Assembly (NCBI GenBank): GCA_016699575.1
Contig: CP064979.1
Span: forward strand, 3,038,001-3,102,000
Length of the DNA: 64,000 nt
Direction: 5' to 3'
Source: Flavobacteriales bacterium
GTDB taxonomy: Bacteria; Bacteroidota; Bacteroidia; Flavobacteriales_F; PHOS-HE28
Made by a program: the position numbers and the translations under genes. Below, in pieces: positions 49,918-59,325 of this stretch (positions within the stretch are counted from its first letter, which is position 1; the number at the start of each line of letters is the position of its first letter). The notes beneath the pieces were generated by a model, which worked only from the letters and a program-made list of their open reading frames with translations, ran no database searches and was not told where the DNA came from.

Positions 49918-50001
49918 AGCCCCCGGCAGCGCCTCGGCTGTCGCACGGGCAGCCGCTCGGCTTCTCGCCGAGTGGCCATCGGTCTAAGGTCTCCGACCTG
50001 T
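49918..50001. repeat. Structured REP-like repeat, copy 2
   Basis: Same order of hairpins as at 46664-46745: CGGCTG/CAGCCG, then CTCGGC-TTCTC-GCCGAG (49956-49972), then AGGTC-TCC-GACCT (49987-49999). Compared with copy 1, the second stem swaps a G-C for a C-G pair and the third a C-G for a T-A pair, so base-pairing is kept. It lies between the stop of paralogue E and the helix remnant. Confidence 0.75.
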
Positions 50002-50020
50002 CGTGCATCCCCATGTGCGT

Positions 50021-51544
50021 TCATTCCAAGATCAGTTTAGTGCCGCTCAGCCATGTTGTGCCACTGGCCAAATGCACGTAGTACAACCCGCCGCTCAACG
50101 CAGACAAGTCGAGCGTGTTGGCGCCGTCTTGTGCTGCTTGTTCGAGCACCACTTGCCCTTGCGCATTGACGAGCACCAAACGCAGCCCACTGCGCTGCAT
50201 GGATGCGGGCAATTGCACTTGCACGGTTGTGCTGCCGTGTGCAGGGTTGGGGAACACGCTTAGCGCACCACCCAAGTTCGTCACCAACTCTTGCACGCCA
50301 ACACCATCGCACCCCGGCACAATGCAACCCATGCTGTCCACTTTTACCACCCAGGTGTCTTGGCTGTAGCCCGGTGGGTAGGGCGCACCGGCCGGGTTGT
50401 AGGCCGAGCCTGCTGCTATGAAGCCACCATCCGGGGTGGGCAGCACATCGTAGAAGCGGCCTTGGCCGGTGGTGATGAGGGTGTCCTGGTAGTAGTAAGT
50501 GCGCATCCAGATGCTATCGCCTTGGCTGGTAGTGCGCAGTAGCAGCCCTTGCTGGTTGCCGCCGGCATAGCTCACGCCGCAGGCAATGATGTCGCCGTTG
50601 GGGCGCTCTTTAGCGGCGAAGAAGGTGGTGGTGAACGCGATGTGACCATACTCTCTTTCCCACAGAGTTTGACCGTTGGCGGAATCGAGTTTGGCCAAGT
50701 AGGGCCGGTAGGTGTCGGAGTTGTTGGAGTAGCACCACCCGCTCGCCACCAGCACATGACCATCAGCAAGGGACACGAGATGCCCTGAAAACTCGTCGAA
50801 GGCACCGCCCCATGAACGCTGCCACTCCGTGGTGCCAGTGCTGTCCACGCGATGTACCCAGAAGTCCCGGTCGTTGGCGGTGAGGCGTCGTTGTCCGCCC
50901 AAGAACAGATCGCCATCGGCCGCCAGGTCCACAGCTAGGAAATAGTCCGACAAGCTACCCCCGCTGTAGGTCTCTCGCCATTGCTCATTGCCCAAGCTAT
51001 CGGTTTTCAGGGCAAAGGCATCCACGTTGCCGTTGGCATCGGTATCGCCCACAATGAGGAAGCCGCCATCGGGGGTGCGTTTCACCTGGCGGCCGATCCA
51101 ATATTGGTTGGGGCCACCGAAGACCCGCGTCCAAAGGGTGTCGCCTTGAGGACTGATCCGTTGTAGGCAAATCTCATTCACTTGGTCAATGGATTGAACA
51201 CCACCCCCTACTGCATAACCCCCGCCCGGTACGGTATCGCAGCAATTGGCCCAGCCTGGAAATGTTCCACGCCATGCGCGGAAATTGCGGTGTTCGGAGA
51301 GCTTCGTCCCGCTCCCATCAAGAAATGTGAACAGGGTCGTGACATGGAAGAATGAGGAATCAGGTGATATGCTATCCGCATCGTAGCTACCTGATATGAC
51401 CGTGTAACCCTGTGCGGTACGCTCAATGCCCCAAGCATCCTGCGGACGCTGCTGGTAAAAGGCATCATAGCGCCTGTTGAAGCCTTGGCCCATTGCCAAG
51501 GCTCCAACAAACACCGTAAAGCAGCCAGCGGATCCGCGGAGCAT
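50021..51544 (-). CDS. T9SS-secreted propeller-like protein, paralogue E
   Basis: A 507-residue relative: signal peptide (MLRGSAGCFTVFVGALAMGQG), N-terminal third like C (DADSISPDSSFFHVTTLFTF, GGGYAVGGGVQSIDQV), middle like A (YSGGSLSDYFLAVDLAADGD, GGQRRLTANDRDFW), and the common C-terminal half with CIVPGCDGVGVQELV and sorting domain (ALSVFPNPAHGSTT to WLSGTKLILE). It follows the large helix gene with a 2-nt gap and was probably transcribed with it. The stop overlaps a repeat-borne ATG. Confidence 0.86.
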   Translation of the reverse strand: MLRGSAGCFTVFVGALAMGQGFNRRYDAFYQQRPQDAWGIERTAQGYTVISGSYDADSISPDSSFFHVTTLFTFLDGSGTKLSEHRNFRAWRGTFPGWANCCDTVPGGGYAVGGGVQSIDQVNEICLQRISPQGDTLWTRVFGGPNQYWIGRQVKRTPDGGFLIVGDTDANGNVDAFALKTDSLGNEQWRETYSGGSLSDYFLAVDLAADGDLFLGGQRRLTANDRDFWVHRVDSTGTTEWQRSWGGAFDEFSGHLVSLADGHVLVASGWCYSNNSDTYRPYLAKLDSANGQTLWEREYGHIAFTTTFFAAKERPNGDIIACGVSYAGGNQQGLLLRTTSQGDSIWMRTYYYQDTLITTGQGRFYDVLPTPDGGFIAAGSAYNPAGAPYPPGYSQDTWVVKVDSMGCIVPGCDGVGVQELVTNLGGALSVFPNPAHGSTTVQVQLPASMQRSGLRLVLVNAQGQVVLEQAAQDGANTLDLSALSGGLYYVHLASGTTWLSGTKLILE

Positions 51545-51546
51545 AT

Positions 51547-54500
51547 TCAGTGTTGTACCGCGAGTTTGAGCACAGCCGCAAGATCATTCTCCAGCCACAC
51601 TTCCGTGAAATACAAACCGTTCGGCCACTCCCCGGTTTCAATATCCAACAAACGCTGGGAGCCGCCAATGCTCTGTTCAACCAGCACGCGTCCTGTCACA
51701 TCCCCAATACGCAGTTGCGCAGCTTCGCGGCCTTCCGGCAACCGAATATCCAATACGGTTCCAGAGTTGGTCGGATTTGGATAAGCCGTCACTGAAACGT
51801 CTTGGGATGCTGTCCACGCCAGAGGCTCTGCGACGGCTGGCCGAGGTGCCCTGTTCATTGGCGGCAGGTGGATGATCTCCGGAACTGCCGAGTGACCCAA
51901 GGCGTTCAGCCACGTTTGAGCGTGGGCGCTGCCGATCACATCGCGCTGCACAGCAACACTTTCCAGCCATGTTTCATCCGCAACAGAAGGTGCCGTCCAA
52001 TCGGCATCCTCCAAACCACTGGCATAGCGCTTCAACACACCATATACCACAGGTGTTGGCGCCGTTGCCTCCGCAGTGTTGGCCAATAGAGCGAGGTTGG
52101 TTTCGTCTGCCTTCGCAGCCAATACACCACCAATGGCGGCTGCATTGGTAGCGGCGGGCAACCCTTCATGCCACGACTTCAAAGCGGCCAGTGCGGCGTT
52201 GAGATCAGTCTCTACCGTCCATGACAAGCGGCCCAAGTCGGATAGGCTTTCTGCCTTCGTACCGGCTGCGTAAGCGATGGCACTTTCAAGCAAAGTGAGA
52301 ATGTTGGCGGTGCCGTCTTGGGCATTCCACACCAACTGCTGGTAGTAGGCCCCCAAACCGCTCTCGCCCATCAGTTTCAGCACCTCGCTTTGTAGTGGGC
52401 TGTTACTGAGCAAGGCCTGGGCAATATGCAACTGGCTCATGGCCGGGTTGCGGGCAAAGGCAGCCGTCCATACCTCTTCGCTCACCTTCGGTGCCACACT
52501 TTGCAAGGCATTGCGCACCTGTGTACTGCTCTTACTGCCGTCGCTCACATAGGCCAGCAACGAATATGTATCGCCATCGTCCTTGGCGGCGTCGTAGGCA
52601 TCTTCGGCGTCTTGTTTCTCGCCGTCGGCCGCGAGACTGGCAAGGCGCTTTTCTTCCGGGTCTTCGCCGTGCGACAGGTCGCTCGGGCAGGCCGTGGTCT
52701 TGCCTGGCCACTGGCTCGTCTGCTGGTTGAATCCAAGCCAACCTAAATCACGGTATGTAGGCTCCGTCCTGTTGGTTGCAGAGGGGGTGTGATAGAAGTA
52801 CTCCACGAAGTTTGAAACGTCCTCCACGAACCAATCCTCCTCAGTATCGAACGTGCCGTCGTGGGCCACGCTGAAGCGGTTGCCGGCGGGTTTGTCGTAG
52901 TCCGTTTGCAGTACCATCGGCTCCCCCTGTGCATTCTTCACGCTCACATCAGGCCCGGTAAGCCCCACATCGAAACTGTTCTTCACCACCTGTCCGTAGT
53001 CGTTGCACTTCACCTCCAAGCCTTCCAGGTAGTTGGTGTTGGCATCGGCGTTCACGCCTTCAATGATGCTGCCGGTGCTGTTGTCCACATCGAAGCCATC
53101 GAAGCTGTTGTTGTAGAAGCGGTTGCTGTAAGGCCCGCTGTCTTTGATGACCAGGCCCACCATGGGTTTGGTGGCGGTGTTGGTGGCCGTGAAGCTGTTC
53201 TCCTCTATTTCGTAGCCCGTGCACTGGTCGGAGTACACGCCGTAAGGCACGTTCTCCCAATCGCCCTGCTGTGGCTCGCCCACCAGGAAGGTGCTGCGCG
53301 TTATGGCAGCATCCTGTATGCCCTCCATGCGCACACCGCTGTAACAGTGGTTGAAGTCGCACTCATCCACGATGAAGGTGCGGCCGGGGTCGAAGCTGCT
53401 CACGTACATGGCTTGTGCCAGCCCTTCGAAGCGGCCTCGCTGGAAGTCGGCCGGTGGGCAGGGCGTGCCCACGGGTACAAGCACATCGCAATGGCCTTGA
53501 ACACGCAGCGTGGTGTTGATGGCGGTGATGCCCGTGCCCGCGAATCGATCAGAGGTGACCATTTCGCCATCCACCTGGGCCGGGAAGGGCCCGTAGTTGA
53601 TCATGGTGTTGCCCAGGAAGTTGACGCCGCGCACGCCCAAAAGGTAAGCATGCTCAATGGGGTAGCGCTGATTGTCCGTTAAGGTGGCACTGGTCTCGAA
53701 CCGGCAACGGTGGAACCACGAGCGGTTGGGCCGCACGTTGGAGTTATCGCCGGGCTGGAAATTCTCGTAGGGACCCATGACCACGTTGCGCACGTTGTTG
53801 CTGAAGAGGACGTTGCTGGCGCGCACAACGCCGCCTCCGGCAAACTGGAGTTCGTGGGCCGGTATGGTTTCGCCGTCCACGAAGTGGCTGTTGCAGGCCA
53901 CGGCAGTGCGAGCGTTCTCCACGGTGCAGTTCGCCAAGGAGACATAGCCCTGCTGGGAGAAATTGCTTTCGTCCTGGCTGAACTTGGAGCCCATGTTCAC
54001 AATGCCGTCCCACATACTGCCGGGGCATTGGTCCATGCTGGTGAGCAGGGCATCGCCTTCCACCACCAGCTTGCCGCCCACCTCCACATGGATGCGGGTG
54101 GGGTAGTTGAGCTTGCGGCTATCGGCGAAGCGGATCTTGGCGGCATCGGTGATGGTGAGCGTGGCACCGTTGGGCACCCGCACAATGCCGTGTATGTCCA
54201 TATCCTGGTTCCAGCTTTCGCCTGCGGCGGCCACGGTGTAAGTATGGTCGGCAGCTGTGTACGTGCCGGGCATGTTGCCGTAGTCGATAAGGGAAACAGC
54301 GCGGCCCATACAGTCGCTGTGGAGCTTGGCCAAGTAGTAATCGTCGAAGTTGTGGCTGGTGTTGCCGCATACCACCAACCCTCCGTCCGGGGCTTCCACG
54401 ACTTTGTACATGCACTCTTGCTTGCGCATATCATCGGGATAGCATCCGGCTTCGGTGGTCGGGTCGCTGTCAAAGTCTGTTTCCCACACCACTGCGCCGT

Positions 54501-56228
54501 TCAGCGTGTTGAGCTTTGCCACGTATGCATTCGTGTTCCAATAACTGAAGTGGTACTCGTCCGCCGCCCAAACTCCTGGCCCTTGGGAGAAGTTGGTCTC
54601 CAGGCAGGTGAAGGTGGTCGGCGACAAGTCATCTGAGTCGAAGCGGTCATCATCAGGACCGGAGCCGCCGGGAGCATGAACGAACGGTGCTGGCCACTTG
54701 GTGCATACCACCGAATAGGTGTTCCCGCCATCCGTGCTGCAGCCATCGGCTTGAAGGTCGTAGGCCCTCGCCTCGCCGAGGTCGCTGGACCATTGCAACG
54801 CTCCGGCGGTGCTCAGGGCATGCACTTTCAGTGATGCAATGCTCTTCCTTGCATAGATCGAATTGTAAGCGGACTCACTGTGCAGCAAGAAGTTCGAGAC
54901 AACAGGCCAAAGGATGCGCCAAGTGCCACCCGAGTTCACATAGGTTACGCCAGTAGTGTTTTGTTGGCGCGCTGTCTCGTTTCCACCCTGCGACACGATT
55001 GGGTCATTCGGATCGCCCGTGTTGCGGTAGAAGTCCGGCTCATACCAATTCACTTGGGACAGATCGAGCTGCATAAGGATACAATGCGCTTTGTACTTGA
55101 TGTCCAAATTGCCACCGGCTTCCGCATCGGACAGTACGTTGGTGTACAAACCACTGATGGCTACCTGCTGTGAGCCGGGCTTCGAATCCACCGCGTGGAA
55201 CGCACCACCCCGCGAATCCGTGCCGCTGAACCATGCGGAGGGAACCATACCGTCCCAGGTGCTTTCACCAGAGCGATACGAGTGTTTGCGCAACACGTTG
55301 CCGTTTACATCCGTGTGCACCACAAAACCCCACTTGTCGCCGTTCGATTGCGGATGCTCGCTGTCACCGACCACAACGTACGTGGGTTGCCCCGCAATGG
55401 TCACCTCGCAGACATCCCAGAAAATGCTCTCCGTGCCCCAGCCGTCTTCTAAATCATCGAAGGCCGTGTAGAAATTGAGCCAAAGCAGGTCGCCTTGGGC
55501 ATTGTATTTGGCCATATACGCCTTGTTGCCGAAGGAACCGTAATCCTCTATTGAGAACCCGGAGACGTCGATATCGCCTGAACCAGAGGGGTTGACGTAG
55601 GTGGGCACATCGTTCATGTCAGGCAAGGGCTCGTTGGTGCCAGCGTAGCCGACCACGACAACATTCCCCTGCGCGTCCTGAATGACGTTGTACAACCAGC
55701 GGGGCATGAGCGCCGTGTACCACAGTAGTTTTCCGTTGAGGTCGAATTTGGACAGCTACCGCGTTGACCTCCTTTAACCCTGTCGGTTGTGGTGAACTCA
55801 GTAGCCGATATATCGTCATCCATTCCAAGGACCGCAGCCCCCTGTTCCCCGGGCGCCCAGTTCGCCCAGAAGGCATATCCAACAGCATAGTATCCCATGG
55901 TAACGCCGTTCACTTTCCAAGGTGTCACAGAGTACCACCGCTCTTCGCTGCTCTCTTCGCGGCTTTGCTCTTCTCCGTTCGGGCTGCCCACCGGTTCAAA
56001 CTGGCTCGTCTGGCTATCCCACTGGTAGTTGATACCAAAGGTGGGCTGATCATCCTCATAAGTAATGCTGCGCCATTCCACTGTTGGGGGTGGCACGACT
56101 TGCCCGACGGTATTGATGGCAGAATTCATGGTCAGCACCACTAACAACGCGCCGTTGCTCCATTTGCCCGCGCGCAATGCCGCGAGCCTGTTCCTCCCCA
56201 ACGTTCTGTTCATCGGCTTCATGTTCAT
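51547..56228 (-). pseudogene. Large T9SS beta-helix protein gene, frameshifted near the 5' end
   Basis: Read as one gene it would give ~1560 residues. The 5' part starts at 56228 with a signal-like region (ALLVVLTMNSAINTVGQ) and runs to about 55760; a frameshift at 55750-55760 moves the frame, and the 3' part continues as SKFDLNGKLLWYTALMPRWL to the stop at 51547. Order of parts: propeller-type repeats (AYMAKYNAQGDLLWLNFY), a right-handed beta-helix region (ANCTVENARTAVACNSHF, CDFNHCYSGVRMEGIQDA), an Ala-rich helical region, and a T9SS sorting domain (VTAYPNPTNSGTVLDIRL to LKLAVQH). An ATG at 55707 could express the long 3' part, but without a signal peptide. The shift may be an assembly error. 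Confidence 0.7.
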
Positions 56229-56506
56229 CAGGGTATTAGAGTTGGGCGCCAGATGGACCGGTGGTGCCCTTCCGGGTTATCGGTGAACCTATGGGCGGCG
56301 CACCAGCCGCCTTCGGTTTGCTGTTGCCATTGTGCGGTGGTTGTGTACAGGTCAGGGGTGTTGGCCATTTGCAGCGGTTGCGCCCATATTGCGATCGTTG
56401 AAGACTTCCTACCGAGCATCGGCAACACCCACTTAGCACCGTGGTCAGTTGAAGTTTTCGGTGCCGTGGCAAACCAGCGCACTCCGCCGCTCGGAACCAA
56501 AGACCG

Positions 56507-56573
56507 CTTGTCGTCATTTTTGAGGACAAGCCCACAGCCGTGCTCCCGGTGTTGTCCTCATTTCTGAGGACAA
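56507..56573. repeat. Pair of similar hairpins
   Basis: CTTGTCGTCA-TTTT-TGAGGACAAG (56507-56530, one mismatch) and TTGTCCTCA-TTTC-TGAGGACAA (56552-56573, perfect) are two copies of one inverted repeat, 45 bp apart start to start. Repetition argues for a small palindromic element rather than a simple terminator. Confidence 0.6.
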
Positions 56574-56710
56574 GCCGTCGGGGGCATCCTTCTTCTTCCC
56601 TGCTTTAAGCCGGTGTGTGCCGTATGGCACCAGACTTGAGAGGCGCTCCGGTTCATTGGCAGATTGTTCCCAGCGGACCGCCCGGCGGCCCTGTCTCAAC
56701 ACGGCACCCG

Positions 56711-56920
56711 ACCAACGGAAGTGCGGACACTTCCAACGGAAGTGCGCACCCGACCAACGGAAGTGCGGACACTTCCAACGGAAGTGCGCACCCGACCAAC
56801 GGAAGTGCGGACACTTCCAACGGAAGTGCGCACCCGACCGACGGAAGTGCGGACACTTCCACCAGAAGTGTGCACCTGTCCGACGGAAGTATGGACACTT
56901 CCGTCGGGTTCGTCTGGCAA
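56711..56920. repeat. 42-bp tandem repeat array
   Basis: Three identical 42-bp units (56711-56752, 56753-56794, 56795-56836) are followed by two diverged ones (to about 56920). Each unit is two 21-bp halves sharing AACGGAAGTGCG, and each contains the inverted pair GGAAGTG-CGGA-CACTTCC. The 21/42-bp length keeps all frames open, so long frames across it are not evidence of a gene. Confidence 0.8.
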
Positions 56921-57252
56921 ACCGTTGGAAGCATCTGCCAAACCGTTGGAAGTGTGGGGACTTCCGCCGGTTTCGTGCGCCAGGTTGGCAGGTTCTTACC
57001 TAAGGCAGCACTCCCGGAGCCCCGATCGGACAGTCGGCTGTGCGGGTCCGAGCACAGTAGCACCCTTCTCGTCGGCGTCGCCTGCGATACCAGCTTTCCG
57101 CCACCAAGCCGCCGTGCAATGCACTCTGCTCAGCGAGCCGGGTTGATCCACGCTCGTCCGCCGGGCCTTCGCATGATCGTTCCGGGGTTCCGCATGCTGA
57201 CGCACGTCATGTCGGGGCATCCGGCGAGTTTCGATCTCCTTCTTACCAACCC

Positions 57253-58377
57253 ATGGAACGTAAACTCATCCCCCTGCTCAGCGCAATGGTGCTCGGTGTG
57301 ACCGCACAGACGAGCGCCCTCGGACAAGGCTGTGTAGCCATCCGCAGCTTCACGGCCTGCAACCCCAATGCCTTCAGCAATGGCAACGTGCTGGGCAAGG
57401 GCTTCATGCTCAGCACCAACTACCGCTACTTCGAGAGCTTCAGGCATTACAGCGGCACCGAGGAGAACGAAGCCCGGCAAGAGCTGAAGACCGCGGTATT
57501 CAACTGGACCAACCAAGTGAACCTCGGCCTCACCTACAACCTGAACAAGCGCGAAGGCATCACGTTCGTCCTGCCGTACTCCTACAACACGCGTTCATCG
57601 TTGTACGAGCATGGTGGCAAGGGCCGCTACAAGAGCCGCAGCGCCGGGATCGGCGACATGCGAGTGACCTACAACCGATGGATGTGGCATCCGGATAGCA
57701 CGGCCACGGGCAACCTTCAATTGGGTGTTGGCCTCAAGCTGCCCACCGGCGATTTCAACGCGAAGGACTTTTTCTATAACGAGGGCACGGACACCATCCC
57801 GAACACGGCCACCAACCCTTGGGGGCAATACCAGCCGGTGGATCAGAGCATCCAGTTGGGAGATGGTGGCCTCGGTTTCACGCTGGAGATGCAGGGCTAT
57901 GTGAAGTTCTTCGGTCCGTTGTACGGCTACATGAACGCGTTCTACCTCTTCAACCCCATGGACGTGAACGGCACGTTGACGTTCCGCTCACGGACCAACG
58001 AGCAGATCATGAGCGTGGCCGACCAATACATGGCGCGCGCTGGCCTCAGCCTTACGCTGAGCAGGAAGGCCGGGCTCAACCTCTTCGGCGGTGGTCGCAT
58101 CGAAGGCATCCCGGTGGAGGACCTCATCGGCGAGAGCAACGGTTTCCGCCGGCCCGGCTATGTGATCCTGGCCGAACCAGGGGTGGATTGGATGCGGGGG
58201 CGTCACGATATCAACCTCAGCCTGTCCTACGCGCTTTATCGCAACCGCACGCAAAGCGTGACCGATAAAGAGAACACGGCGAACAGCACCTCCGGCCAGA
58301 TCGTGCACGGCGATGCGGCTTTCGCGGACACCGTTTTCAACCTGAGCTGGAGCATCCGGCTGGGCTCGGGACATTGA
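57253..58377 (+). CDS. Predicted outer-membrane transporter-like barrel protein
   Basis: A 374-residue protein with a signal peptide (LIPLLSAMVLGVTAQTSALG), a Cys pair soon after (QGCVAIRSFTACN), and alternating strands such as FMLSTNYRYFESFRHYSG, LQLGVGLKLPTGDFNAKDFF and a closing NLSWSIRLGSG. The pattern of LKLPTGDF followed by long strands is reminiscent of FadL/phenol-degradation-type barrels, but I cannot name the family. It is transcribed away from the T9SS array and converges on the LytTR gene. Confidence 0.7.
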   Translation: MERKLIPLLSAMVLGVTAQTSALGQGCVAIRSFTACNPNAFSNGNVLGKGFMLSTNYRYFESFRHYSGTEENEARQELKTAVFNWTNQVNLGLTYNLNKREGITFVLPYSYNTRSSLYEHGGKGRYKSRSAGIGDMRVTYNRWMWHPDSTATGNLQLGVGLKLPTGDFNAKDFFYNEGTDTIPNTATNPWGQYQPVDQSIQLGDGGLGFTLEMQGYVKFFGPLYGYMNAFYLFNPMDVNGTLTFRSRTNEQIMSVADQYMARAGLSLTLSRKAGLNLFGGGRIEGIPVEDLIGESNGFRRPGYVILAEPGVDWMRGRHDINLSLSYALYRNRTQSVTDKENTANSTSGQIVHGDAAFADTVFNLSWSIRLGSGH

Positions 58378-58383
58378 ACCGAC

Positions 58384-58420
58384 CAACGAGCTGCAAGGGC
58401 ACGCCCATGCAGCTCGGTTG
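58384..58420 (+). terminator. Possible terminator after the barrel gene
   Basis: Arms CAACGAGCTGCA (58384-58395) and TGCAGCTCGGTTG (58408-58420) pair over 12 bp with one bulge, 6 bp after the stop codon. Only TCGT follows, not a T-run. Confidence 0.45.
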
Positions 58421-58432
58421 TCGTGGCATTGG

Positions 58433-58462
58433 CGGCTGCGCGGACCCCGGGTCCCGCAGCCG
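58433..58462. repeat. Strong GC-rich palindrome
   Basis: CGGCTGCG...GGACCC-C-GGGTCC...CGCAGCCG (58433-58462) forms a 14-bp stem with one bulged base. It lies between convergent genes, 7 bp after the LytTR stop. It may be a terminator or a palindromic repeat; there is no T-run. Confidence 0.5.
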
Positions 58463-58469
58463 TAAATGC

Positions 58470-59147
58470 TTAGAGCAGTTCGAGCTGCTTGAGCAACTGC
58501 GGCCGGTAGGTCTCGCTCACGGGGATCAGCTCGCGGCCCACTTTGATGTCGCTGGTGTCCAGCTTTTCGATGTGGCGCAGGTTGACGATGAAACTGCGGT
58601 GCACGCGCACGAACGACTTGGGCAGCTTCATGTCCAGGTCCTTCATGTTCATCAGGCTCACCACTTCCTTGCCGTCCAGCACGTAGCGTACGTAGTTGCT
58701 CTCGCTTTTCACGTAACGCACTTCGTCCAGGTCCACCTGAACAATGTCGTTGCCACTGCGCACGAAAACGCTGTTGCCAGCTGTGGCAGGAGCTGCGGGC
58801 GCAGTGCGTTCCAGCGCGCGCCAGGCCGAGGCGAAGCGCTCGAAGGTCACCGGCTTCACCAGGTAGTCGCGCACATGGAACTTGTATGCCTCGAGCGCGA
58901 AAGCAGGGTCGCCCGTGACGATGATGACGGGCACGCGCTCACCGATGCCTTCCAGCAGGGTAGGCCCGTCCACCTTGGGCATGTTCAGGTCAAGAAGAAG
59001 AAGGTCCCAGTGGCCCGCGCGCAGTTGGGCCATGGCTTCGGCGCCATCGTTCACGTGCACGGTTGCCCCGGTGGGGTCGAGCTTGGCGCAATGGGCCTTC
59101 AACAGGTCGGCGCTCAGCGGGTCGTCGTCGGCGATGAGGATGCGCAT
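58470..59147 (-). CDS. LytTR-family response regulator
   Basis: A 225-residue two-domain regulator. The receiver starts MRILIADDDPLSADLL and carries the phospho-acceptor Asp in WDLLLLDLNMPKVDG; the switch Thr (IIVTGD) and Lys (RDYLVKPV) are present. The C-terminal LytTR DNA-binding domain shows VRYVKSESNYVRYVLDGKEV, KSFVRVHRSFIVNL and a closing EL(I)PVSETYRPQL. LytTR proteins bind DNA through beta-strands and often control surface or secretion genes. No sensor kinase is adjacent, so it is an orphan here. The ATG at 59147 is preferred over one five codons upstream. Confidence 0.88.
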   Translation of the reverse strand: MRILIADDDPLSADLLKAHCAKLDPTGATVHVNDGAEAMAQLRAGHWDLLLLDLNMPKVDGPTLLEGIGERVPVIIVTGDPAFALEAYKFHVRDYLVKPVTFERFASAWRALERTAPAAPATAGNSVFVRSGNDIVQVDLDEVRYVKSESNYVRYVLDGKEVVSLMNMKDLDMKLPKSFVRVHRSFIVNLRHIEKLDTSDIKVGRELIPVSETYRPQLLKQLELL

Positions 59148-59210
59148 GGCGGGGAGGTGCACAATGTTACCAAGGAAGGCGTTCGGATGCCCGTTGTTCA
59201 GGGCAAGAGG

Positions 59211-59304
59211 CTGGATCGCTTCGGCCGCAGGGCCGGCCTCGCGATGACGGTGGCCGGACCGTCATCGCGAGGCATCCGAGGAACGAGGAGCCGAAGCGAT
59301 CCAG
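59211..59304. repeat. 94-bp nested palindromic repeat
   Basis: Outer arms CTGGATCGCTTCGG (59211-59224) and CCGAAGCGATCCAG (59291-59304) enclose perfect inner arms CCTCGCGATGACGGT (59237-59251) and ACCGTCATCGCGAGG (59258-59272). It is intergenic, between the S46 peptidase terminator and the LytTR gene. The TCGCGATGACG core recalls palindromic repeats scattered through many bacterial genomes; whether it recurs in this one cannot be seen. Confidence 0.75.
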
Positions 59305-59325
59305 CAGTGCGCTATATCGCACGCC

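Larger units (their letters stand above)
56229..57252. other. 1-kb gene-poor interval with hairpins and tandem repeats
   Basis: No convincing gene is seen between the large T9SS gene and the barrel gene at 57253. The left part (56229-56500) is of lower GC and holds minus-strand frames whose translation (for example TTTAQWQQQTEGGWCAAHRF) resembles protein, perhaps a gene remnant, but has no start signal. The centre holds paired hairpins (56507-56573), the right a 42-bp tandem repeat (56711-56920) and degenerate copies to about 56990. The remaining 260 bp before the barrel gene shows no recognisable promoter box. Confidence 0.55.

Noticed and set aside
56228..56500. A 90-codon minus-strand frame before the large T9SS gene
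   Set aside because: It reads like a protein in its last 60 residues, but it has no start signal, overlaps nothing recognisable and cannot be assigned; kept only as a possible remnant in the interval description.
56711..56920. Possible CRISPR array
   Set aside because: Units are contiguous with no spacers between them and no cas genes are present.
56615..57301. Open frames of 128-228 codons through the tandem repeat, encoding TNGSADT-type heptads
   Set aside because: The 21/42-bp unit is divisible by three and has no stops, so all frames stay open. None has a signal peptide or domain.
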